The notes beneath the pieces were generated by a model. It made no database searches and was not told the origin of the DNA. It saw only the letters and a program-made list of their open reading frames with translations. Shown in pieces: positions 15,540-25,126 of a DNA stretch of 64,000 bases. Position 1 is the stretch's first letter; each line of letters starts with the position of its first letter. The stretch is from Candidatus Fermentithermobacillaceae bacterium (GTDB taxonomy: Bacteria; Bacillota; Sulfobacillia; Fermentithermobacillales; DUSS01), in NCBI GenBank assembly GCA_012842495.1, contig DUSS01000070.1, positions 18,503-82,502 of the forward strand, read 5' to 3'. The translations under genes and the position numbers were made by a program.

Positions 15540-17357
15540 TTAGAACGCCGCTTTCATTTCCTCCGCCTTCTCATAGAGTTTTCGCCAGAAGAACCTGTTC
15601 ACGACCACAACTATGATCGACATCACGGCTATGCCGGTGACGATAGCCGTCCAGTCCCCTTTCGAGGTGGACTCGGCGATAAAGGCACCAAGCCCTGTAG
15701 CTTCGAGTCGCGTGGCACCCCACGAAGTAACTTCCGCAACTATGCTCGCGTTCCACGCGCCCCCTGCAGCTGTCACCGCCCCGGTGACGACCGACGGGAA
15801 AATCGCAGGCAGTATGAAGTACTTCCATCGTGCAAAACCCCTCAACCGGTACACCCTGGCAGCCTCGTCCAGGTCCCGGGGGATGGACATAGTCCCTCCG
15901 ATTACGTTGAACAGGAGATACCACTGTGTTCCCAGCATCATTAGGGGGACGGCCCCGAGTTCGAAGTTTACCTTGTACCTGACGTAAAGCATGGTTACGA
16001 AAGGAAACAGCATGTTTGCAGGGAATGAAGCGGCGATCTGGACAATTGGCTGCGCCACCTTTCGCAACCTTGGATTCGTCCCGATTTTTACTCCCACGGG
16101 CACCGTCCACAACATACCTAGGAAAACAGACGCCATGACCCTGAGAAACGTTAGGAATCCCAGGTAAAAGGCGTCCACAACCAGTTTGAGGTGGGCCGTC
16201 CTCAAAAGGAACACCAGCCCCTGAACCCCGGAATACAGTCCGTAAGCGAGGAAGAGCGCGAGGAAGCCTTTGGCCAGAACTACGGTAGCATTCCAGAGCC
16301 ACCGGACGAACCTTTGCCGGGAAGGCCCCATCTCCCGAAGGGATCTCGTAATGAACACCGTCGCATTACCGGCTAACCAGGAGACTCCCCTTACCACCGG
16401 TTGCGTAAGGCGACCGAGATTGTCAAGAACGAAGGACCTTTTAAAGAGGTCGAGCACGAGCGATTCGCTTTCGTCAACCCCTCCCGCCAGCTCTAACTTG
16501 AACTTATCAGACCACGCCACCAGCGGGCGCCATATCAGCTGGTCGCTCAACACGATGATGATAGCCATTGTAACGAGGGATGACATCAGGGCGGCTACGT
16601 TGGACTCCTCGATAGCCGTCGCCATGTACGAGCCTATCCCGGGAAGTCTCACGTCCTTTCCTAAAACGGTTATAGCTTCGCTCGCGGCAAGGAAAAACCA
16701 TCCTCCACCGAAAGACATCATGCCGTTCCAGACGAGCCCGATCATGGAATAGGGGAGTTCCAGCTTGGTAAAGGTGCGCCACCGGCCCAATCCGAACACC
16801 GCCGCTGCCTCTTTCAGATCCTTCGGCACGGCACTCAGGGACTGATAGAAACCGAACGTCATGTTCCACGCCTGACTCGTGAAGATGGCGAACACCGATG
16901 CGAGTTCAAAACCCAGGTTGGAGCCGGGGAACAAGTTAACAAAAGATGCTACGCTTACTGAAAGGAACCCCAACACAGGGACGGACTGCAGGATGTCGAG
17001 AATCGGGATCAGGACCATCTCGGCCACGCGATAGTGACCGGCAACGTACCCGTAAATCAGGGTGAAGATCACGGAAAGGCCGAACGCCAATATCATCCTG
17101 AGTATGGATCGGAAAACGTAGTACGGAAGACTTGCTATGCTTAGGGTTATAGCCCCTGGAGGAAGGCTTGAAGCAATGCTTTCGATTCCCCGGTGAGAAG
17201 ATGCTACTACCCAGCCCAGCGCGGCAACGAGCCCGAGGGCCAGGAGGTCCGCAACACCTATCCGCCTTGCGGAGGTTCGTCCTTTCTCCCCATCACAGGA
17301 ACGATCACTCCCTTCGAAAGCCTTACCTATACTATTGCGCCGATGCGAAGAGTTCAA
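15540..17357 (-). CDS. Duplicated NitT/TauT-type ABC permease (two fused permease domains)
   Basis: 605 residues containing two consecutive BPD_transp_1 permease domains, about residues 60-290 and 360-600, each with roughly six membrane segments and an EAA-type loop (for example PKDLKEAAAVFGLG and PRDLDEAARVYRL). A single gene can therefore supply the whole permease channel. It precedes the ATPase gene by 158 bases and is transcribed with it. No substrate-binding protein lies in the window. The TTG at 17357 is the longest start and has only a weak ribosome-binding site, so the first 30 or so residues are uncertain. Confidence 0.87.
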   Translation of the reverse strand: MNSSHRRNSIGKAFEGSDRSCDGEKGRTSARRIGVADLLALGLVAALGWVVASSHRGIESIASSLPPGAITLSIASLPYYVFRSILRMILAFGLSVIFTLIYGYVAGHYRVAEMVLIPILDILQSVPVLGFLSVSVASFVNLFPGSNLGFELASVFAIFTSQAWNMTFGFYQSLSAVPKDLKEAAAVFGLGRWRTFTKLELPYSMIGLVWNGMMSFGGGWFFLAASEAITVLGKDVRLPGIGSYMATAIEESNVAALMSSLVTMAIIIVLSDQLIWRPLVAWSDKFKLELAGGVDESESLVLDLFKRSFVLDNLGRLTQPVVRGVSWLAGNATVFITRSLREMGPSRQRFVRWLWNATVVLAKGFLALFLAYGLYSGVQGLVFLLRTAHLKLVVDAFYLGFLTFLRVMASVFLGMLWTVPVGVKIGTNPRLRKVAQPIVQIAASFPANMLFPFVTMLYVRYKVNFELGAVPLMMLGTQWYLLFNVIGGTMSIPRDLDEAARVYRLRGFARWKYFILPAIFPSVVTGAVTAAGGAWNASIVAEVTSWGATRLEATGLGAFIAESTSKGDWTAIVTGIAVMSIIVVVVNRFFWRKLYEKAEEMKAAF

Positions 17358-17474
17358 GTCTCATCTGCAGACCGCCTCCGCTTTCTCGAGTCACGAGTTG
17401 TTCCACCGTGTTCTTGCATCACTAAGCTCTGAAGGTCATGCCAGGGTTAGTAACCGGCACATCCCACGGGGCAC

Positions 17475-17523
17475 TTGTGTAGCCAACTAGACGGTAGTAT
17501 ACTGTGTATGTTCGATATACACA
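17475..17523 (+). promoter_or_regulatory. Promoter and operator of the gntR-ABC exporter operon
   Basis: TTGTGT (17475-17480) and TATACT (17498-17503) are 17 bases apart. The inverted repeat TGTGTAT-N7-ATACACA (17503-17509 and 17517-17523) begins at the end of the -10 and covers the start point. YtrA-type GntR regulators usually repress their own operon from such sites, so I infer autoregulation by the protein encoded at 17580. Confidence 0.7.
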
Positions 17524-17579
17524 CCATGGAGGTGACGGCCCTGGTCTGTCTGGTCAACCCAGGCGTGACGGCTGGTTAA

Positions 17580-17960
17580 ATGAGACTTCACCTCTCCAAC
17601 AAGAACCCGACGCCCTACTACCTGCAGATATTTGAGCAGGTAAGGCAACTCATCTTGACCGGTGAGCTTTCGCCCGGCGAGGCTCTGCCGTCCATCAGGC
17701 AGCTTGCCCAGGAGCTCTTCACCAGCGTAATTACGGTGAAGCGAGCCTATCAGGAGCTCGAAGCGGTGGGTCTCATCACCACCAGACCGGGGCTCGGGAC
17801 TTTCGTCGCTGAGTGGGACGAGGAAGGCCGCAGGTCTCTCGCCCTCGGAGCCGCCAGGGAAGCTCTGAGCAGAGCCGTCCGAGAGGCGAAGCGGCTCGGG
17901 CTGTCACCAGAAGAGATCCTGCGTCTTGTGGAATCGTTGTTGACAGAAGAGGAGGTATAG
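17580..17960 (+). CDS. GntR-family regulator, YtrA subfamily
   Basis: 126 residues. An N-terminal winged-helix domain of the GntR type (about 8-75) has the signature PYYLQIFEQVRQLILTGELSPGEALPSIRQLAQEL. The short C-terminal helix pair lacks a ligand-binding domain, as in the YtrA subfamily. These proteins repress linked ABC transporter genes in response to cell-wall-active compounds or other stress. It is the first gene of a three-gene operon with the ABC exporter that follows; the palindrome at 17503-17523 is its likely site. Confidence 0.92.
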   Translation: MRLHLSNKNPTPYYLQIFEQVRQLILTGELSPGEALPSIRQLAQELFTSVITVKRAYQELEAVGLITTRPGLGTFVAEWDEEGRRSLALGAAREALSRAVREAKRLGLSPEEILRLVESLLTEEEV

Positions 17961-17964
17961 ACCT

Positions 17965-18942
17965 GTGCAGGATGGAATGCTTGCCCTCGAAGTCCGGGGA
18001 CTCACGAAGGACTACGGCGATTTCGTCCTCAAAGACGTGTCCTTTTCGTTGCCCCACGGCTATATCATGGGATTCATCGGCCAGAATGGAGCGGGGAAAA
18101 GCACGACCATCAAGTGCATTATGAACCTCGTTCACCCCGACAGCGGATCTATTAAGGTATTCGGAATAGACGCTTTGCGGGACGAGAGGAAGGTCAAACA
18201 GATGGTCGGGTACGTCGGGGAAGAACAACCTTTTTACGACGAATTTACGGTGTCTCAGATGGCGAGATTCGTCGCCCGTTTCTATCTTCACTGGGACGAA
18301 GGGCTTTTCAAGGGACTTTGCCGCAAGTACGGGATTTCCCCGGACAAAAAAGTCAAAAGCCTCTCTAAAGGCACGCGGGTGAAATTCGCTTTGAGCCTGG
18401 CGCTGGCCCACAAGCCCAGGCTTCTTATCTTGGATGAGCCCATGTCGGGTCTCGACCCGGTCGCCCGTCACGAAGTAGTCCAGGAACTGTTAGATGTCAT
18501 CCAGGACGAAAACCGCTCGGTGTTCTTTTCCAGTCACATCGTCGAGGATCTCGAACGCGTGGCCGACTACATCGGGTTGATCCACCAGGGGACTCTTTTG
18601 TTCTCCAGAGAAAAAGACGACATCCTTTCAAACTGGAAGCGGATAACTCTTCCTGCGGAGCTGGCGCCCAGGCTGAAGCCCTACGCATTTCATACTAAGG
18701 GAACCCCGGAAAGCACACGTACGGGGCACGCAACTGCTTCTCTCCAGAAAGCTCCGGTTACGGTGGTGGTGAACAGATTTGTGGATCTCATAAGGGACTT
18801 CCCGGAGATTCAGCGGTCAGATGGCATCGAAGTTCAGAGTCTAGGTCTTGAGGACATCATGCTCGTCGTCGCCGAAAAGGAACGGTCCGGCTTGAGCCTG
18901 AGCGCAGGTGACCGCTGTTCAGCTCCTTTGAGCTCTTTTTGA
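17965..18942 (+). CDS. ABC-2 exporter ATPase (YtrB-like)
   Basis: 325 residues. Walker A GQNGAGKST and Walker B LLILDEPMSGLD are intact. The signature position reads LSKGTRVKFALSLAL, as in the YtrB/BcrA type where LSKG replaces LSGG. The C-terminal 90 residues are a variable regulatory extension. It should drive export by the downstream permease. GTG 17965 lies four bases after the gntR stop and nine after GGAGG. The substrate is unknown; antibiotic, lipid or peptide efflux fits the family. Confidence 0.9.
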   Translation: MQDGMLALEVRGLTKDYGDFVLKDVSFSLPHGYIMGFIGQNGAGKSTTIKCIMNLVHPDSGSIKVFGIDALRDERKVKQMVGYVGEEQPFYDEFTVSQMARFVARFYLHWDEGLFKGLCRKYGISPDKKVKSLSKGTRVKFALSLALAHKPRLLILDEPMSGLDPVARHEVVQELLDVIQDENRSVFFSSHIVEDLERVADYIGLIHQGTLLFSREKDDILSNWKRITLPAELAPRLKPYAFHTKGTPESTRTGHATASLQKAPVTVVVNRFVDLIRDFPEIQRSDGIEVQSLGLEDIMLVVAEKERSGLSLSAGDRCSAPLSSF

Positions 18943-18955
18943 GGAGGTTTTCAAC

Positions 18956-19615
18956 ATGGTGGAACTGATTAGAAAGGATATCTTGTTAAACTCCAAAACC
19001 CTCATGCAGTTGGCGGCATTCGCGGGGATAGCCATCCTGGCTTTTTCCCGCTTGGAATCGGGCATGGCCTTTGTCGTCGCTTGGAGTATGATGATACCCT
19101 ATTCCTACGCTCTGATGAGCTGCTACACTGAAGAACTCAACAAGGGACTAGCCTTTTGCAGGAGCCTTCCGATTTCCGCCTCGACCATCGTGTGGAGCAA
19201 ATTCGCCAGCGCCACCGTGGTAACCCTGGCTTCCGGGGCATACCTTTTCGTCCTCGGCCGTCTCGCCAGTTATCTCGGTTGGCTGAGACCGGACCCCTCG
19301 CTCCCTTTTGGCGCAGCGCTGACCCTCCCGTGGATCGCCGTGTTCGTAATTCAAGGAGTGTTTCTGCTCCTTTTCTTCGCTTACGGGTACAAGCGGGCGC
19401 AGTCCATCACCACGATGCTGCCCCTGTTGTTTCTGATACCCCTGGTACTCCCTCAACCCATCAGAACGAAGCTATCTGCGTCTATTACGGCATTGTTCGG
19501 AGGCACACCCGATCTCCGGTCCATTCTGCCTTCCCTCGTCGCTCTGGCTTTCGGTATAGACGTTCTTCTCACGTGGCGGGCAAGCAAGGTGTTCGAAGCG
19601 AAAGACATACCTTGA
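18956..19615 (+). CDS. ABC-2 type permease
   Basis: 219 residues with about six hydrophobic segments, beginning with the short cytoplasmic motif VELIRKDILLNSKTL common in ABC_2 permeases of YtrB-type systems. It forms the membrane channel for the ATPase encoded 13 bases upstream. GAGGAGG precedes the ATG. The operon ends at the terminator at 19632-19661. The protein is compact compared with the usual 240-280 residues but looks complete. Confidence 0.85.
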   Translation: MVELIRKDILLNSKTLMQLAAFAGIAILAFSRLESGMAFVVAWSMMIPYSYALMSCYTEELNKGLAFCRSLPISASTIVWSKFASATVVTLASGAYLFVLGRLASYLGWLRPDPSLPFGAALTLPWIAVFVIQGVFLLLFFAYGYKRAQSITTMLPLLFLIPLVLPQPIRTKLSASITALFGGTPDLRSILPSLVALAFGIDVLLTWRASKVFEAKDIP

Positions 19616-19631
19616 AAGGCCCGAATACAGA

Positions 19632-19661
19632 GGGGCTAATGCTGCAGATTAGCCCCCTTTT
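19632..19661 (+). terminator. Intrinsic terminator of the gntR-ABC operon
   Basis: GGGGCTAAT (19632-19640) pairs with ATTAGCCCC (19648-19656), loop GCTGCAG, followed by CTTTT. It sits 17 bases after the permease stop and 15 bases before the end of the convergent MFS gene. Confidence 0.85.
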
Positions 19662-19675
19662 GCAGCGGTTAGCGA

Positions 19676-20959
19676 TCACAGAGCACAAGGGAGCCTGGAC
19701 CGGTGGCGTGGCATGCAGGCCTCCTGGCCCTGCCGGCCCAATGGCACGAGCCCCAGAAGGCCGGCGGCAGCTACCGTTGTAATCACCCGGACGGCGAAAC
19801 TCAGGTCCAGGGCCGGGGTGAGGCCGAACGACTCGCAAAACCATACTCCCGCCACAGGCCAAACGAAACCGGAAAGTCCCACCACGACGTTGAAGAGGGA
19901 CACGTAGTACGACCTGGTGGCCCCGGGCGAAACGTCGAGCAAACCGTTGAACAGCGAAAGGGCAAACCCCGCTCCGAAGAAACCCGCGAGCACGTTTAGA
20001 CCGAGGTAGACATAGGGAGAACGCCAGTGAGCGTAGACCAGGGGAAACAGGATGTGAGCTCCGGCGGTGAGGACGAGCACCTTAGGATTACCCCATTTCT
20101 CGCTCCAGTATCCCCACTTTTTGTAGGCTAAGAAGGAAGCGACGCCGGCCCCGATGGAGAACATCCCGAGCCAGGTGTTGGATAGGCCCATGATTTTGAC
20201 CCACAGGATGGTCCACAGCGCCGCAGGAAAGTGAAATCCCAGGTGTATAACGAACACCGCCAGAATAAACCGCACGAACCTCAAGTCCCGGAGAGTTTCT
20301 CTGATCGCGCGCAAGCCGCTAGGCGCTCCTTTCCTCTCGCCGGGATCCAGCGGCCTTTCCTCGAGTTTTCTTAAGTACGCCCAGGAGCCGAGGAGAAAAC
20401 CGTAGGATACCAGGTACAGCACGGCATAGTTCACGGGCCACGCCACAAGGTCGAGGAAAACTCCGGCTACCATGGTGGACACCAGCGAAACCAGAGTGCA
20501 CACCATGTTCCTTTCTCCAAAGATTCTACTCCTGAGCTCCGCCGTGAACATTTCTCCCATCATAGCTGTCCAAGCTATTCCCGCCATGGTACCCGGCACG
20601 TTCATGAGAGCAAACGCCAGGACGAAGACCCAGCTTTTCTTCTCAGCCGGCCCGGGCACGAGAGGGAGCAAGGCGAAGGCGACGAAGAACGTCCGGTGGA
20701 TGATGGATGCGACCAGCGTCGGCTTCAGGCGGTTCTCGAATTTGTCTATCAGCAGAGCCGAGGGGATTTGCGCCAAGAGCCCCGCAAGAGCCGGAAGCGA
20801 AGTCAAAAGACCCAGGAGGTAGTCGGAAGCGCCGAGCTTTACGGCGAAAGCTCCCCAAAAGGGCGTCGTGAGACCTGCCATAACCGAGTAGAGCGAACCG
20901 TCGACGAGGCTCGTAACGGCGTTCTTACGCTCTACGGGATCGGGGATATACTCGCACAA
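19676..20959 (-). CDS. MFS transporter
   Basis: 427 residues with about twelve membrane segments. The loop after segment 2 (DKFENRLKPTLVASIIHR) is at the place of the usual MFS motif A. The most similar group that comes to mind is the bacterial MFS proteins of unknown substrate that begin with a short SLVDGSLYSVMAGL segment. A single gene, convergent with the ABC exporter operon. The TTG at 20959 has no strong ribosome-binding site, so the start is approximate. Substrate unknown. Confidence 0.85.
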   Translation of the reverse strand: MCEYIPDPVERKNAVTSLVDGSLYSVMAGLTTPFWGAFAVKLGASDYLLGLLTSLPALAGLLAQIPSALLIDKFENRLKPTLVASIIHRTFFVAFALLPLVPGPAEKKSWVFVLAFALMNVPGTMAGIAWTAMMGEMFTAELRSRIFGERNMVCTLVSLVSTMVAGVFLDLVAWPVNYAVLYLVSYGFLLGSWAYLRKLEERPLDPGERKGAPSGLRAIRETLRDLRFVRFILAVFVIHLGFHFPAALWTILWVKIMGLSNTWLGMFSIGAGVASFLAYKKWGYWSEKWGNPKVLVLTAGAHILFPLVYAHWRSPYVYLGLNVLAGFFGAGFALSLFNGLLDVSPGATRSYYVSLFNVVVGLSGFVWPVAGVWFCESFGLTPALDLSFAVRVITTVAAAGLLGLVPLGRQGQEACMPRHRSRLPCAL

Positions 20960-21062
20960 TCTCTTCGTCGGTGATCCGCTCTCCTCCCAGAACAGCCTGA
21001 CGACAGTACGGCAAAGGCTTATAGCAAGACCTCCCGGCGAAATTCCCCGCCGGACTTCGAAG

Positions 21063-22010
21063 CTACCGGGGCAGCTCGTCTTCCCCCAGAACCACTATCT
21101 CAGGTTGGAGGACTATCCCGGACGTCTCGTATACTCTGCTCACTATCACGTCCATGAGTTCCAGCACATCCCTGGCTGAAGCACCACCAGTGTTGACGAT
21201 GAAACCGGCATGCTTGGGGGACACTCGAGCTCCACCAACCGAAAATCCTTTTAAACCGGCTCTCTCAACCAGAGGACCCACGTATCCGCCGGGGGGTCTG
21301 CGGAACGCACTCCCGGCCGAGGGCAAGTCAAGCGGCTGCTTTTCTTGACGCCGCCGGGCGTACTCTTCCATTTGATGTCGGATGCTCTCTTTCTTCCCCT
21401 TTACCATTCGGAGCTCGGCGCCGAGCACCAGCAAGTCACTCCTGTGCTGAAAGATGGATTCTCTGTATGAAAATGAGAGCTCATCCCGGTCGAGCCAGAA
21501 AACCCGCCCTTCCTGGTCGAGAACCTTAACCCGTGAGACCAGGGAAGCGACCTCTCCATCGTAGGCACCGGCGTTCATAGCTACTGCGCCACCGACGCTG
21601 CCGGGAATGCCTACGGCAAACTCTAGGCCCGAAAGCTCGAGTTCACAAGCGGTGTCAAGGAGCTCCGATAGGAGAGTCCCTGCACCGACCTCGAGCAGGG
21701 TTTCCCCCTTGGGTACTATCCCGTCCAAGTCAGGCGAGAGTTTCAGAACCGCGCCACGGATTCCGCCGTCCCGCACGAGCAAGTTTGTACCGTTGCCGAT
21801 TACACAGCAGGGCACGCCGTTCCGCCTGCACTCCACAAAAACGCGGCCGGCATCCTCGACAGTGCGGGGGATGACGAGGAAATCAGCCGGTCCCCCGATC
21901 TGAAACGACGTATGCCGGGACATCGGCTCGTTCCATAAAACCTTAGAGTCCTTGAGGGTATAAGCTAGCTCCTTCAGGAACTCTCTGTACCCCTCAGGCA
22001 TGACAGACAC
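21063..22010 (-). CDS. murB: UDP-N-acetylenolpyruvoylglucosamine reductase MurB
   Basis: 315 residues. The FAD-binding part shows RHTSFQIGGPADF, VIGNGTNLLVRDGG and GIPGSVGGAVAMNAGAY. The substrate domain has SAGSAFRRPPG with the catalytic serine, and the C-terminal QPEIVVLGE glutamate. It reduces UDP-GlcNAc-enolpyruvate to UDP-MurNAc with NADPH in the cytoplasm, the second step of peptidoglycan synthesis. It lies 36 bases after gatB and is probably cotranscribed. It starts at GTG 22010 after GAAAGGGG. Confidence 0.96.
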   Translation of the reverse strand: MSVMPEGYREFLKELAYTLKDSKVLWNEPMSRHTSFQIGGPADFLVIPRTVEDAGRVFVECRRNGVPCCVIGNGTNLLVRDGGIRGAVLKLSPDLDGIVPKGETLLEVGAGTLLSELLDTACELELSGLEFAVGIPGSVGGAVAMNAGAYDGEVASLVSRVKVLDQEGRVFWLDRDELSFSYRESIFQHRSDLLVLGAELRMVKGKKESIRHQMEEYARRRQEKQPLDLPSAGSAFRRPPGGYVGPLVERAGLKGFSVGGARVSPKHAGFIVNTGGASARDVLELMDVIVSRVYETSGIVLQPEIVVLGEDELPR

Positions 22011-22046
22011 GGCGATGACCCCTTTCCATCATTATGCATCCCGAAT

Positions 22047-23522
22047 CTATTCTAGTTTAGACTTTATGATTATGTTAACCAGTTCGGGGTTAGCTCTACC
22101 ACCTGTTTTCTTCATGACCTGTCCCACGAGAAACGCTATCGCCTTGCTTCTCCCTTTCTTGATCCCCTCGACTGCAGACGGGTTCTCGGCAATAACCTCG
22201 TCGATCACACGCACGAGAAAAGCTTCGTCCGTGACCTGTTGAAGCCCTTCTTCGCGGACGATTTCCTCGGGGTCGCGGCCGGTTTCGCACATCTTGGCCA
22301 GGATGTCCTTGGCGATCCTGCCGCTTATTACGCCTTTGTCGATGAGCCGTATGAGCTTGACCAGGAACTCCGGACTGGTAGGTATAGCATCCAGTCCGAG
22401 CCCGCGGGAATTCATGTAACCCAAAAGCTCCGACAAAATCCAGTTGGAGGCTACCTTAGGATCTGCGCCTCTGGACACGCATTCATCAAAGAACTCCGAA
22501 AGCTTTCTGGAAGAGGTCAGAATCCCGGCATCGTAAGCTGGTATACCGAGGACGTTCACATAGTATCCCCTCTTTTCCTCAGGCAGGGGCGGCATTTCTC
22601 TTCTGACCTTTTCCAGCCATTCCTCGCTCAGGACCAGAGGATGCAGGTCTGGATCGGGAAAATAGCGGTAATCCTCAGACGTTTCCTTCAGCCTCAGAGG
22701 TACCGTTATCTCTAAAGATTCGTCCCAGCCCCTCGTTTCCCTAAGCACCGTGCCTCCTGCAGCTAAAATCCGCGATTGCCTGTCCTTCTCGTAAGTGAGG
22801 GCTCGAACCACTGCTCGGAACGAGTTCAGGTTCTTAAGCTCAACCAAAGCTCCCAGCCGCTCCTGCCCTAATCGACGAAGAGAGACGTTGGAGTCCACCC
22901 TCATGGACCCCTCCTCCATTTTCACATCGGACACTCCCGTAAACTCCAAGATGCGCCTGAGCTCCTCCAGGTACTGCCTGGCCTCCTCCGGAGAGCAAAT
23001 ATCCGGCTCCGAAACTATCTCTATAAGGGGTACCCCGCACCTGTTGAAATCCAGGAGCGAGTAAGCTGCCCGGGTAATATCTTCCCCGGCGTGCATCGAT
23101 TTTCCGGCATCTTCTTCCAAATGCAGCCGCCTGATGCGGATTTTCTTTGGAGGAGGGCCGGGAATCATGACGTAGCCGCCCACTGCCAAGGGCTCCTCAT
23201 ACTGAGATATCTGGTACCCTTTTGGCAGGTCGGGATAGAAGTAGTTCTTCCGGGCAAACCTCGAGCGTGGATTCACGCGGCAATTCAGGGCAAGAGCCGC
23301 GATGACGGCAAGCCGGACCGCCTCCCGGTTCACCACGGGAAGGGACCCGGGAAGACCCAGGCATACAGGGCACACGTTGCTGTTGGGGGGATCACCGAAC
23401 CTGGTCGAACACCGGCAAAACATCTTGGATTTGGTCAAAAGCTCGACATGAACTTCGAGACCCACGACCATTTCCAAGTCCTCCGGAATCGCACGCCCTT
23501 CGTTAAGAGCGCTTTCCGGCAC
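22047..23522 (-). CDS. gatB: Aspartyl/glutamyl-tRNA(Asn/Gln) amidotransferase subunit B
   Basis: 491 residues, full length. The catalytic cradle has VVGLEVHVELLTKSKMFCRC and YFYPDLPKGYQISQ; the C-terminal helical and YqeY-like tail domain ends in PELVNIIIKSKLE. With GatA and GatC it converts Glu-tRNA(Gln), and often Asp-tRNA(Asn), to the amidated form. It starts at GTG 23522 with GAGGTGAGG upstream and follows gatA with a 74-base gap. Confidence 0.97.
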   Translation of the reverse strand: MPESALNEGRAIPEDLEMVVGLEVHVELLTKSKMFCRCSTRFGDPPNSNVCPVCLGLPGSLPVVNREAVRLAVIAALALNCRVNPRSRFARKNYFYPDLPKGYQISQYEEPLAVGGYVMIPGPPPKKIRIRRLHLEEDAGKSMHAGEDITRAAYSLLDFNRCGVPLIEIVSEPDICSPEEARQYLEELRRILEFTGVSDVKMEEGSMRVDSNVSLRRLGQERLGALVELKNLNSFRAVVRALTYEKDRQSRILAAGGTVLRETRGWDESLEITVPLRLKETSEDYRYFPDPDLHPLVLSEEWLEKVRREMPPLPEEKRGYYVNVLGIPAYDAGILTSSRKLSEFFDECVSRGADPKVASNWILSELLGYMNSRGLGLDAIPTSPEFLVKLIRLIDKGVISGRIAKDILAKMCETGRDPEEIVREEGLQQVTDEAFLVRVIDEVIAENPSAVEGIKKGRSKAIAFLVGQVMKKTGGRANPELVNIIIKSKLE

Positions 23523-23596
23523 GATACCTCACCTCCTCCAGACCAGCCTCACTCCGGGGGTAACCGCCAGGAGATGCTGGAACTTTACCCCTCGCA

Positions 23597-25126
23597 TCAT
23601 CCCACTTGGCCGAGGCCCTTTCTCATGCAGGTGAGCTCCGCCTCCACCGCGGCGGCGACCGCCTGGTAAAAGGCATACCCGGCGCAGAGGACGGTTTCCT
23701 CGTCGAAAGGCCTCCCGGTGATTTGAAGCCCTACCGGCAAACGCCTCAACGTCTCCTTTTCACCGTTTCCACCAGACGGAACGTCCTCGAACCCGCACGG
23801 AACGGAAAGGGCGGGGAGTCCCGCCAGGTTCGCGGGAACCGTCAGGACATCCGCCATATACATCGACAGGGGGTCCTGGGTCCGCTCACCGAGAAGGAAA
23901 GCGGTGGTCGGTGTCGTGGGGGAAAGGAGAATGTCAAACTCTTCAAAGGCCCTCTTAAAATCCCGGCGGATGAGTGTCCGAACTTTGGCAGCCCTCAAGT
24001 AATAGGCGTCGTAGTACCCCGCGCTCAGGGCGAACGTTCCCAGCATAATTCTGCGCCTGACCTCCGGTCCAAAGTTCCGTCTGGTCCGCATGTACATTTC
24101 CTCGAGACTTTTCGCTTCCGCCCTCAGTCCGTACCGGACGCCGTCGAATCTCGAGAGATTGGAGGAAGCTTCGGCGGGGGCGATTATGTAGTAACAGTCC
24201 AGGGCATAGCGGATCATGGGAAGGGAAGTTTCTTTGATCCCGATACCCAGGTCCTCCAGGATCTCAAGGGCGCGTTCGAAACACTCTCTTACCCCCCGAG
24301 ACACACCTTGCGTCAGGCATTCTTTAGGTACCCCCGCTTTGAGCCCTCTGGCGCTTTTCGACAGAACCCGACTATAAGAGGGCACCGGGCGGTCCTCCGA
24401 GGTCGAGTCCCGTTCGTCAAAGCCCGAGATCACGTCCATCAAGAGGCACACGTCTTTCACATCGGCCGCGATCGGGCCTATTTGGTCCAGAGACGACGCG
24501 AAAGCCACCAGGCCGTATCGGGATACGCGACCATAAGTAGGTTTGAGGCCGGTAACGCCCGTGAAAGCCGCGGGTTGCCTCACGGAACCGCCTGTGTCAG
24601 ACCCGAGGGCCAGAGGCACCTCGCCTGCGGCGACGGCGGCGGCCGACCCTCCGCTGGAGCCGCCGGGCACCCTTCTCGGGTCCCACGGGTTGCGTGTCAG
24701 GCCCAGGGCAGAGTTTTCCGTGGAGGAGCCCATTGCGAATTCGTCCATGTTAGTCTTGCCGATGATGACCGCGCCCTGCTCTTTAAGGGCTCTGACCACG
24801 GTAGCGTCGTAGGGGGCAATCCAGTTGGCGAGCATCCTGGACCCAGACGTACACCGGGCGCCCGCCACGCAAATGTTGTCTTTTACGGCAACGGGAAGGC
24901 CCCCTAGCAGTCCGGGATATTCCCCTGATTGCCGCAGTTTGTCTATGCGTCGAGCTTGGGCGAGCCCTTCCTCTCTCATTACTTCGAGGAACGCGCCGAC
25001 CTTGGGTTCCACCTCGGAGATGCGGTCGAGAAATGCCTCAACCACTTCTGTCGCCGACACTTCGCCGGCGGTCATCAATTCGAGAAGGGCCGAAGCTTTC
25101 ATATTCCACAAGGCATTATCTCCCAT
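23597..25126 (-). CDS. gatA: Aspartyl/glutamyl-tRNA amidotransferase subunit A
   Basis: 509 residues. The amidase signature is complete: catalytic lysine in PVAVKDNICV, the glycine/serine-rich stretch GGSSGGSAAAVAAGE and the cis-serine/nucleophile segment DTGGSVRQPAAFTG. It releases ammonia from glutamine for transfer to the mischarged tRNA. The start overlaps gatC by 11 bases; M1 (25126) or M9 could be used. Confidence 0.97.
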   Translation of the reverse strand: MGDNALWNMKASALLELMTAGEVSATEVVEAFLDRISEVEPKVGAFLEVMREEGLAQARRIDKLRQSGEYPGLLGGLPVAVKDNICVAGARCTSGSRMLANWIAPYDATVVRALKEQGAVIIGKTNMDEFAMGSSTENSALGLTRNPWDPRRVPGGSSGGSAAAVAAGEVPLALGSDTGGSVRQPAAFTGVTGLKPTYGRVSRYGLVAFASSLDQIGPIAADVKDVCLLMDVISGFDERDSTSEDRPVPSYSRVLSKSARGLKAGVPKECLTQGVSRGVRECFERALEILEDLGIGIKETSLPMIRYALDCYYIIAPAEASSNLSRFDGVRYGLRAEAKSLEEMYMRTRRNFGPEVRRRIMLGTFALSAGYYDAYYLRAAKVRTLIRRDFKRAFEEFDILLSPTTPTTAFLLGERTQDPLSMYMADVLTVPANLAGLPALSVPCGFEDVPSGGNGEKETLRRLPVGLQITGRPFDEETVLCAGYAFYQAVAAAVEAELTCMRKGLGQVG

